Below, one piece after another: positions 35,710-41,443 of a DNA stretch of 41,443 nt. The notes beneath the pieces were generated by a model. The model ran no database searches, was not told the DNA's origin, and saw only the letters and a list, made by a program, of their open reading frames with translations. The stretch lies in NCBI GenBank assembly GCA_031266795.1, contig JAISAI010000005.1, positions 1-41,443 on the forward strand, given 5' to 3'. The stretch's first letter is position 1. Each line of letters begins with the position of its first letter. The translations under genes were made by a program, and so were the position numbers. This stretch comes from Eubacteriales Family XIII. Incertae Sedis bacterium. Its GTDB lineage: Bacteria; Bacillota; Clostridia; Peptostreptococcales; Anaerovoracaceae.

Positions 35710-36390
35710 TCACTCTTTCCGGATTTCTTCGCTATTTTTTGTCGTGTAAAAGTCGGGCTGGAGTTCGAATTTGCTTTTTGAAAAGCCTATCAGCCCGTCG
35801 CGTCGCATGAGGCTGAGCTCGTGCGACAGGGCGCTGCGGTTGACGCCGAGAAAACGGGCTAGCTGCTCTCTGTCCATGCCGATGTCAAACGACTGGCTGT
35901 CCGTCTTTTCGGCCATGTGGAGCAGGAATGTCCTGACGCGCGCGCGCAGCGATTTTTTGTACAGCACGTCTATCTTGTATTGTTTTCTCATGCTGTCGTC
36001 GGCGAGTATTCTCAGAATATTGCCCGTAATGACGTCCTTCAAAGCGCTGCGCACGGACGACCCGAATATGAGGTCGCAGTCCACGGCTACGACTTCGGCG
36101 AACCTGACGCAGCTGATCTGCAGCAGGCTCTTGCGCGTACGCGTGAACACCACGTCGAGGCACACGGCGTCGCCCGGAGCGTAAAGCTGGACGAGATCGA
36201 CGCCGCCGTCGCGATAGCAACGCGCGCCCTGTAGCCTGCCGGAGATGAGAAGCCAAAAGACGTCGGTCCGCTCGCCCTCGTCCACGAGTATCTCGCCGTC
36301 TTTCATGACGCGAGTATGCAGCTTCAACGCTTTTTTCAGTTTTTCGACATCATTCGGGCTGACGCCTTCAAAAATTCCGGAAGTAGCCAT
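35710..36390 (-). CDS. Crp/Fnr-family transcriptional regulator
   Basis: 226 residues. A cyclic-nucleotide-binding-like beta domain (about 15-120, with GERTDVFWLLISGRLQG and LYAPGDAVCLDVVF) precedes a dimer helix and a Crp-type winged helix (MDREQLARFLGVNRSALSHELSLMRRDGLI). The N-terminal cysteine cluster of FNR [4Fe-4S] proteins is absent, so a small-molecule or haem ligand is as likely as oxygen sensing. It starts only 5 bases upstream of the S component gene's region of expression, in the same direction, so it probably controls this ECF operon and itself. The ATG at 36390 lacks a ribosome site; a TTG at 36402 is a less likely start. Promoter and operator candidates are listed separately. 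Confidence 0.9.
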   Translation of the reverse strand: MATSGIFEGVSPNDVEKLKKALKLHTRVMKDGEILVDEGERTDVFWLLISGRLQGARCYRDGGVDLVQLYAPGDAVCLDVVFTRTRKSLLQISCVRFAEVVAVDCDLIFGSSVRSALKDVITGNILRILADDSMRKQYKIDVLYKKSLRARVRTFLLHMAEKTDSQSFDIGMDREQLARFLGVNRSALSHELSLMRRDGLIGFSKSKFELQPDFYTTKNSEEIRKE

Positions 36391-36396
36391 AGGGTA

Positions 36397-36425
36397 ATTC
36401 AATCATGAAAAATCCGCGCTGTCAA
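36397..36425 (-). promoter_or_regulatory. Promoter of the Crp/Fnr regulator, suggesting a leaderless message
   Basis: Minus-strand TTGACA (36420-36425) and TTGAAT (36397-36402) are separated by 17 bp. The expected start of transcription, about 7 bases on, coincides with the ATG at 36390, which has no ribosome site. Confidence 0.6.
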
Positions 36426-36436
36426 ACGCGTGTGAC
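36421..36436. promoter_or_regulatory. Palindromic operator candidate for the Crp/Fnr regulator
   Basis: GTCAAACGCGTGTGAC is symmetric at 14 of 16 positions around ACGCGT. It overlaps the -35 hexamer of the regulator promoter. Crp/Fnr proteins bind palindromes of about this size, so negative autoregulation is plausible. Confidence 0.6.
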
Positions 36437-36474
36437 GGCGCGGCGGCGTGGTGTGGGAGTTGTTGCAAAATAGT

Positions 36475-37035
36475 TCAATCATGGAAGAGTTGCTCCGTCA
36501 ATCGCTCCGGTAACGCGTCCCGATTTGACTCGCTTACTTCGACGACTTCAACTTTTTCGTGGGTCCCGACCGCGTTGAGAAATGGATTGCGCTCCCATCT
36601 CATGACGCCGAGCACCGGTACGCCGCCGTCCAGCTTGTCCGCAACCGCTCTCCTGAACGCCGGTGAATCGGACTCCATATATCCGAGCTCATCCATTATG
36701 ATGATCTTTGGGGGCGTCGCTCCCTCTGTAGCCGCGCGCAATATGGCTACGCCGTCTTCGTCAAATACCTCAGGATGGATCATGAGCGTTTGATTCTCCG
36801 CGTCGCGTTCGGCGACGGGACGCGCGCCCGCGCGGGGCACGGGGCTCTCCGCTTTGTAAGGCAGTATGTAGAGGGCTTCGGAGGCGGATCCCGTCTCTCG
36901 AGAGCGCATCCAAACCGTGCGAAATCCGGTGATCTCATCAGCTGAAACGGTTCCGCCAGAAAGGGCGCCGTTTACGACCCTCTCTATGACTGTGGTCTTG
37001 CCTATCCCTCTTAAACCCGTCAGGAATACATGCAT
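36475..37035 (-). CDS. THEP1-like nucleoside-triphosphatase (NTPase_1 family)
   Basis: 186 residues, the family length. The P-loop GLRGIGKT (7-14) opens the protein, ITGFRTV follows, and IIIMDELGYMESDSPAFRRAV is the Walker B-like region typical of THEP1-type nucleoside-triphosphatases. VLGVMRWERNPFL precedes the C terminus. Members hydrolyse NTPs and occur in archaea, Thermotoga relatives and anaerobes, often beside metal-cofactor genes, but their cellular job is not settled. The ATG has a GAGGTG ribosome site and lies 22 bases after the GH3 stop. It precedes the Crp/Fnr gene by 84 bases. Function beyond nucleotide hydrolysis is unknown. Confidence 0.85.
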   Translation of the reverse strand: MHVFLTGLRGIGKTTVIERVVNGALSGGTVSADEITGFRTVWMRSRETGSASEALYILPYKAESPVPRAGARPVAERDAENQTLMIHPEVFDEDGVAILRAATEGATPPKIIIMDELGYMESDSPAFRRAVADKLDGGVPVLGVMRWERNPFLNAVGTHEKVEVVEVSESNRDALPERLTEQLFHD

Positions 37036-37057
37036 AATTCACCTCACCGACAGTATA

Positions 37058-39460
37058 TCACTTTTGGATGATTCGCGGACGCGCGCCGGCGAGGGCGATG
37101 AGCGCGTTTATCACGGGGCGCGGTAGCAGTCCCCCGCTCATTGACGGAATCGTGCGCAGCGGTGTTTCGTTCACTATGCCGGCAGTCATGCGGCGGCCCA
37201 CTCTCCCCGTGCCGTATACAAGCGTAAGGGCAAAGCGCACGAGATGGTAGAAAACGAAGCCCGCCGGCGTTCCCTTGATGTCGCCGAGCGTGGAGTCCGC
37301 GTCGAAGCGCGCGGGCGCAGGCGCCGAAGCGCTGGCAGGAAATCCGAGTCCAGCGACATGGAAGCCGAGAGTGGACACGGCGCCGCCGGGGCGATAGGAT
37401 ACGGGGGTTGACACGGGGGGACGCGTCATACAGGCAATGTCCGCCGTGACCACGGCGCTCTCGCCGGGCTCGAGAAATACTTTGTTGAAACCGCGAAGCC
37501 CGCGCGTGGGCGAGTCCGCCGCGCCTGATGAATCCGGTGCATCAGTCGAGTCCGCCGCGTCTGATGAATCCGGTGCATCAGTCGAGCCCGCCCCGTCGGG
37601 CGAATCCGGCGCGTTGTACTCGTAGAACAGTACGATCTCCGCGCCCGCGCGGCCTCCCGTATTCGTGACCTTGACGGAGACCCGCTTCGTACCGTCTCCG
37701 AGATCGGTCTCCGCCCTGCCCGAGTATGCGAACGTGGTGTATGAGAGCCCGTAGCCGAACGGGTACGCGACGGGTACTCCTCTCGCCTTGTAATGCCTGT
37801 ATCCGACGAACACGCCCTCCCTATATTCCACCGTATGGCTTTCCGAGCCGAAATCCCCGTAGCACGGCGTGTCCTCTATGCGAAGAGGGAAGGTTTCGGC
37901 GAGCTTTCCGGACGGGTTGACCCTGCCTGTCAGTATGTCGGCTACGGCGCTTCCTCCGCCCTGCCCTCCGAGATAGGCGTACAGCAGCGCTGCGGCGCCG
38001 GCGGCGGGCGCGAGATCCACGGGCGCGCCGGCCTGTATGACGACGACGGTTTTCGGATTGGCCGCGCAGACGGCGCGTATGAGCTCCGAGTGGGCCTCGG
38101 GCATGGCGAGCGACTCCCGGTCAAAGTTCTCGCTCTCGTACTCCTCCGGCAGACCGGCAAATACGACGGCGACGTCAGCATCGCGCGCCGCGCGTACGGC
38201 GTCGTCTATGAGCGCTCTCTCCTTCGCCGAAAGCGAGGGCCGCGAATCGCTCGCGCTCCCCGCGACCGCGCTATGGCCGTCGAGAGCGTAGCCCGGCGCA
38301 AACACAGCGTCCGGAAAATCGCGGAGCAGTTCATCCCACGCGCGGTCAATCCTCGTGGGGTTCACCTCGCTCGAACCCGCGCCCTGATACCTTGGCCGCC
38401 GCGCGAACTCGCCGGCGACGGCGATCCTCGCGCCGGGTGCAAGCGGCAGTACGCCGCCCTCGTTGCGAAGCAACACGGCCGACTCGGCAGCCGCGCGCCG
38501 CGCTAAGGAGTGATGGCGATCGTATGGAACACAGGGGGACGATAACACAAAGGGGACGGTTCTTTTGTGTTCGCCACGATACCTCAGCGCGAGCGCTACG
38601 ACGCGCTCGACGGCTCTGTCGAGCGTGGCTTCCGGCAACTCTCCGGACTTCACCGCCCGTATCACTTTCCGCGTGTTGTATCCGCCGAAGCCCGGCATTT
38701 CGAGATCGAGCCCCGCCTTGAGCCCGGCCACCCTGTCCGCCGTCGCCCCCCAATCGCTCACCACCGCTCCTTCGTATCCCCATTCGTTCCGCAGAATATC
38801 CGTGAGCAGGCGCTTGTTCTCCGACGCGTACGCGCCGTTCAGCTTATTGTAACTGCACATTACAGCCGCCGGGTTCGCCGTCTTTATTACCTTCTCAAAG
38901 GCGGGGAGATAGATTTCCCGCAAGGCGCGCTCATCCACTACGGAGTCCGAAACCATCCGGTTCTTCTCCTGATTGTTCGCAGCGAAGTGCTTGACGCACG
39001 CGCCGATCCCCGCGCCCTGCACGCCGCGCACGAAAGCCGCGCCGAGCTCGCCGCTGACGAAAGGGTCCTCGCTGAAATATTCGAAGTTGCGGCCACAGAG
39101 CGGGCCGCGCTTGATGTTCACTCCCGGGCCGAGCACGACGGACACCCCCTGATCCGCCGCTTCCTCAGCTATCGCTTCGCCTATCTCGCGCAGCAGGTCG
39201 CGGTCAAACGAGCAGGCCGTCAGGGAAGCCGTAGGGAAGCAGGTCGCGGGCGCGCTGCCGCCGATGCCGAGCGCGTTCCCGATCACGCCCTGCCGCCTGA
39301 GCCCGTGCGGCCCATCCGCAAGCATGACGGACTCAAGCCCAAGCCGCCGGACAGCCTTCGTATACCAGTAGCCGCGCCCCGAACAAAAAGCCGCCTTCTC
39401 GCGCAAGGTCATTCGCTTTACGAGCTCAGCGACGCGTGTGTTATATTTTACATAAGTCAT
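37058..39460 (-). CDS. Glycoside hydrolase family 3 beta-glycosidase with in-frame insertions
   Basis: 800 residues, cytoplasmic (no signal peptide). The GH3 N-terminal barrel has LGPGVNIKR, KHFAANNQEKNR and the nucleophile Asp236 in VVSDWGA. The GH3 C-terminal domain follows (AAAESAVLLRNEG), then the Fn3-like domain (YRHYKARGVPVAYPFGYGLSYTTF). Such enzymes cleave beta-linked glucosides, xylosides or similar oligosaccharides; specificity is not readable. Two oddities stand out. Residues about 297-312 (EHKRTVPFVLSSPCVP) come from the short repeat also found in the ECF ATPase gene. Within the Fn3-like domain a Ser/Asp/Ala run is encoded by a 36-bp tandem repeat. It also has a C-terminal extension past the Fn3 domain with FYHLVRFALTLVYG, which may touch the membrane. 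Confidence 0.93.
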   Translation of the reverse strand: MTYVKYNTRVAELVKRMTLREKAAFCSGRGYWYTKAVRRLGLESVMLADGPHGLRRQGVIGNALGIGGSAPATCFPTASLTACSFDRDLLREIGEAIAEEAADQGVSVVLGPGVNIKRGPLCGRNFEYFSEDPFVSGELGAAFVRGVQGAGIGACVKHFAANNQEKNRMVSDSVVDERALREIYLPAFEKVIKTANPAAVMCSYNKLNGAYASENKRLLTDILRNEWGYEGAVVSDWGATADRVAGLKAGLDLEMPGFGGYNTRKVIRAVKSGELPEATLDRAVERVVALALRYRGEHKRTVPFVLSSPCVPYDRHHSLARRAAAESAVLLRNEGGVLPLAPGARIAVAGEFARRPRYQGAGSSEVNPTRIDRAWDELLRDFPDAVFAPGYALDGHSAVAGSASDSRPSLSAKERALIDDAVRAARDADVAVVFAGLPEEYESENFDRESLAMPEAHSELIRAVCAANPKTVVVIQAGAPVDLAPAAGAAALLYAYLGGQGGGSAVADILTGRVNPSGKLAETFPLRIEDTPCYGDFGSESHTVEYREGVFVGYRHYKARGVPVAYPFGYGLSYTTFAYSGRAETDLGDGTKRVSVKVTNTGGRAGAEIVLFYEYNAPDSPDGAGSTDAPDSSDAADSTDAPDSSGAADSPTRGLRGFNKVFLEPGESAVVTADIACMTRPPVSTPVSYRPGGAVSTLGFHVAGLGFPASASAPAPARFDADSTLGDIKGTPAGFVFYHLVRFALTLVYGTGRVGRRMTAGIVNETPLRTIPSMSGGLLPRPVINALIALAGARPRIIQK
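37512..37619 (-). repeat. 36-bp tandem repeat inside the GH3 gene
   Basis: Three consecutive 36-bp units at 37512, 37548 and 37584. The first two differ at one base; the third is degenerate. The period is a multiple of three, so length changes keep the frame. It encodes a flexible acidic linker (PDSSDAADSTDA-type). Confidence 0.85.
38526..38572. repeat. Short palindrome-rich insertion repeat, copy 2 (inside GH3 gene)
   Basis: The segment begins GGAACAC and ends with the 20-base core at 38553-38572 that is identical to the ECF ATPase copy. Internally AACACAAA pairs with TTTTGTGTT. On the minus strand the core reads EHKRTVP, a different frame from copy 1 (GTQKNRP), and both are open. Confidence 0.8.
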
Positions 39461-39597
39461 AACCCCAGCAATGATATGATCTCTGCTTTAGCTTTCCGTT
39501 CGCTTCATCATTAGCCTTAACTGGTCGGTGGCTTGCAATGTTCCGATTTTTCTTCTGAAGCTCCTCTCGTCAAGATTGTATTGCCTTCGCGTCCTGA

Positions 39598-40116
39598 CTA
39601 CCGATTCATGGATGGCTCGGCTATCGGTATATCATCAAATAGTGTGCCGTCGAAGACCTTTCTATATTCGGTATTGACAAAAAAATCTTTTATAAGTTCC
39701 TGTGGTATCTCTTGATTTCGCGCCGTTTCGCTCCACGGTTTTTCAGAATGCGTCCGATTGATCAATCCGCTTGCGGAATATTTATTGTATTTATCATAGA
39801 CCCCCTTTAGCAACGCTTCGTCCATTGCGTCAAGTTTGAGGGGGACAGCGCCCATCGACTGTGGATCTATGCCGCTTGCTCCGAATACCTTACAGGCGTC
39901 ATAGACGCTTCTCACGACCGGCCCATATTCCCATGCCAGTAGAGGATCGCCGAAAAGAGAATAGCCGTTCAACGCCAGAGAAGAACCCTGCGCGTAATAC
40001 AGTAATTTTTGTAATTTCAGAGGTGATATCAAATCCGATTCATTCATCTCAACGAACTTTTGATTGTATGTAATAAACCAATAAGCGATCTGTTCTGCAG
40101 TATATTTCGCGCTCAT
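39598..40116 (-). CDS. Panacea-domain (DUF4065/SocA-like) protein
   Basis: 172 residues from the ATG after AAGGGAG; an upstream start at 40152 would bury that site. The Panacea pattern is clear: SPLKLQKLLYYAQGSSLALNG, PLLAWEYGPVVRSVYD and a C-terminal INRTHSEKPWSETARN segment. SocA was described as an antitoxin-type adaptor, and Panacea domains are associated with many toxin-antitoxin pairs. No toxin-sized gene adjoins it on either side: the upstream gap holds a palindromic element and the downstream gap is only 137 bases. It is therefore an orphan or a remnant of a system. The GC content is visibly lower than that of its neighbours, consistent with horizontal acquisition. Confidence 0.85.
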   Translation of the reverse strand: MSAKYTAEQIAYWFITYNQKFVEMNESDLISPLKLQKLLYYAQGSSLALNGYSLFGDPLLAWEYGPVVRSVYDACKVFGASGIDPQSMGAVPLKLDAMDEALLKGVYDKYNKYSASGLINRTHSEKPWSETARNQEIPQELIKDFFVNTEYRKVFDGTLFDDIPIAEPSMNR

Positions 40117-40192
40117 GATATCGGTCTCCCTTCTGTAATTTAAGTATACCATAGTTACGGCTCAAGGGCATTGTGGTCACTACTCAAATCAA

Positions 40193-40337
40193 AACTACTC
40201 AACGGTCGCGATAGTTTTGATGCATTCCGGGTCCAAGGCCTATTTTGGCTCCCCGGAGCGTACTCAGAGGTACGTGAGGAAGCCAAAATCGGTCTTGGGC
40301 CCGGAATGCGCAAAAATAGCGTGACCGTTTAGTAGTT
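40193..40337. mobile_element. 145-bp imperfect palindromic element (MITE-like)
   Basis: Two arms of about 65 bases are inverted copies of each other: outer AACTACT/AGTAGTT, then ACGGTC/GACCGT, GCATTCCGGG/CCCGGAATGC and ATTTTGGCT/AGCCAAAAT. About a dozen mismatches or small gaps interrupt the pairing, and the centre has CGTAC/GTACG around a 6-base loop. There is no coding capacity. The size and terminal inversion resemble non-autonomous miniature elements. A 9-base ACTACTCAA is repeated at 40179-40187 and 40194-40202. No target-site duplication was confirmed. Confidence 0.7.
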
Positions 40338-40355
40338 ACCCTGCTCTTCTTACGG

Positions 40356-40361
40356 TATAAT
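40356..40361 (+). promoter_or_regulatory. -10 element of the XdhC-family gene
   Basis: A perfect TATAAT, 33 bases before the GTG start and preceded by the end of the palindromic element. No TTGACA-like -35 is seen; the region at the proper distance lies at the edge of the element. Confidence 0.5.
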
Positions 40362-40393
40362 AGATGTTACTACGCTGAAAGGACTGGTATATT

Positions 40394-41443
40394 GTGAACG
40401 GCGAGAAAGCTGCATCTATACGGGCATTGTACGCGCGGCTCATGGAGGAGCTTGCGGCGGGGCGGGAAGCCGCCGTCGTTTCGCGCTATGCTTTCGGCGG
40501 GGACGAGGGCCGGGATAGGGCCGATGGTGAGCGCCCACACCGAGTAGGCGACGGCGTGGCCTCGGGTGGGATCGTCGAGAAGCTGCTGTACTCCGAGGGC
40601 GAGGCCGCGGCGTGGTCTGAGCTTTCGGACATACTCGGGAACCCCGGCGTTGTATGCGACGGCCCCGTAGCATACATTGAAGGCAGCAATACTGTCGCCA
40701 CAGAGAGCGGCACAGCAGCAGCCGGCAAAAACGCAACCATCGTAGCCGCCAGCGCGGCCGACCCCGGTAGCGATCCAGTCGCCGGCGCGCGCCCGTTTTT
40801 TCTTTTGGCCGTCGAACGGTATCTGCCAAAACCGCGTATGCTCATCCTCGGCGGCGGGCACATCGCGCTCGCGCTCACGAAGATGGCGAAGCTCACGGAC
40901 TTCTACGTGACCGTGTTCGACGACCGGCCCGCGTTCGCAAATCCCGGCAGATTTCCCGAGGCGGACGAGGTCATATGCGACGACTTCTCGCGCGTCATGG
41001 AACGCGTGAACGTGCGCTCGTCAGACTATGTGGTCATCGTGACGCGCGGCCACAAGCACGACACGGAATGCCTCGAGGGCGTATTGTCCGGCGTCAGGCC
41101 GGCGTATACGGGTATGATCGGCTCACGCCGCCGCGTGGCGATAGTTATGAAGCAGCTTGCTGACGCGGGGTACTCACAGGAATTACTCGACGATGTGCAT
41201 ACGCCGATCGGCCTGAAGATTTCAGCCGTGACGCCCGCCGAAATTTCCGTCGCGATACTCGCCGAGATCATACAGGTGAAGCGCGCGGGATTTGACGTCA
41301 AGGGCGCGCGGGCGGCCGCGGCTCACGGCAGCGAGATCAATCTGACCTGCGACATCGAGATCGCCGAGTGGCTCGCGCGGCGCGGCGACGAAGCGGACGC
41401 CCTGCTCACGATACTCACGACGAAGGGCTCCGTCCCGAGGGAG
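40394..41443 (+). CDS. XdhC/CoxI-family molybdoenzyme maturation factor, 3' end outside window
   Basis: 350 codons from a GTG with GAAAGGA 10 bases upstream, open to the window edge. An N-terminal XdhC_CoxI-like part with a long Gly/Ala/Asp-rich linker is followed by the XdhC Rossmann domain: LILGGGHIALALTKMAKL (GGGH at 153-156), TVFDDRP, ADEVICDDF, VVIVTRGHKHDTECL and MIGSRRR with PIGLKI. Around residue 320 a second XdhC_CoxI-like start appears (LLTILTTKGSVPRE), so the full protein probably has an extra domain. XdhC proteins bind molybdenum cofactor and help sulfurate and insert it in xanthine dehydrogenase-type enzymes. It implies that the genome has molybdenum hydroxylases, perhaps encoded just beyond the window. 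Confidence 0.92.
   Translation, partial: MNGEKAASIRALYARLMEELAAGREAAVVSRYAFGGDEGRDRADGERPHRVGDGVASGGIVEKLLYSEGEAAAWSELSDILGNPGVVCDGPVAYIEGSNTVATESGTAAAGKNATIVAASAADPGSDPVAGARPFFLLAVERYLPKPRMLILGGGHIALALTKMAKLTDFYVTVFDDRPAFANPGRFPEADEVICDDFSRVMERVNVRSSDYVVIVTRGHKHDTECLEGVLSGVRPAYTGMIGSRRRVAIVMKQLADAGYSQELLDDVHTPIGLKISAVTPAEISVAILAEIIQVKRAGFDVKGARAAAAHGSEINLTCDIEIAEWLARRGDEADALLTILTTKGSVPRE

Noticed and set aside
36474..36483. TTCAATCATG repeated at 36398-36407 and 36474-36483
   Set aside because: The second copy includes the NTPase stop codon, so a ten-base match is probably chance; it does not fit an FNR consensus.

Overview
The window is a GC-rich (roughly 60%) stretch that looks like the chromosome of an anaerobic Bacillota bacterium, most likely a clostridium. 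The support is a RibU-type riboflavin S component, a complete ECF vitamin-type transporter, a DUF1015-serA-serC cluster, AbiE and Panacea antitoxin-type genes, an XdhC-family maturation factor, and very large secreted proteins with GLUG, InlB-type (Listeria-Bacteroides), cohesin-like and dockerin modules. The species cannot be named from sequence alone. No rRNA, tRNA, CRISPR array or intact transposase was seen.

Layout. 0-4 kb (+): end of ribU, a diacylglycerol-kinase-family lipid kinase, and a translationally overlapping hybrid histidine kinase with two receiver domains. 4-12.7 kb: a serine/glycine/one-carbon block on the minus strand (serC-serA-DUF1015, preceded by an unusual GcvT-GlyA fusion), flanked on both sides by secreted polysaccharide deacetylases. 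12.7-30.2 kb (-): eight or nine same-strand genes forming an envelope cluster. In transcription order these are a GLUG/beta-helix protein, a cohesin-like protein with InlB repeats, a giant dockerin-bearing surface phosphatase, another InlB-repeat protein with possible haem-interaction-like domains, a MotA/TolQ/ExbB channel, a DUF2149 protein, a membrane-anchored KDK-linker protein and two lipoproteins. 30.5-32 kb: an AbiEi/AbiEii type IV toxin-antitoxin pair with a perfect inverted-repeat operator. 32.2-36.4 kb: an ECF transporter operon (S, a non-catalytic sulfite-oxidase-fold protein, two ATPases, T) led by a Crp/Fnr regulator. 36.5-39.5 kb: a THEP1-like NTPase and a GH3 glycosidase. 39.6-41.4 kb: an orphan Panacea protein, a 145-bp palindromic element, and a divergent XdhC-family gene running off the end.

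Main idea. The 12.7-24 kb genes look like one undescribed energised envelope system. An ExbB-type channel and DUF2149 partner are translationally coupled to a membrane-anchored extracellular protein. That protein shares a module, resembling the sulfite-oxidase substrate fold without its molybdenum cysteine, with the two large surface proteins encoded upstream. The same type of module recurs beside the ECF transporter. One surface protein ends in a canonical dockerin, and the adjacent gene encodes a cohesin-like domain, so a self-assembling extracellular complex is plausible. The substrate is unknown; haem or another metallocofactor is a testable guess. A second noteworthy signal is a short repeat inserted in frame, in two different reading frames, in an ECF ATPase and in the GH3 enzyme.
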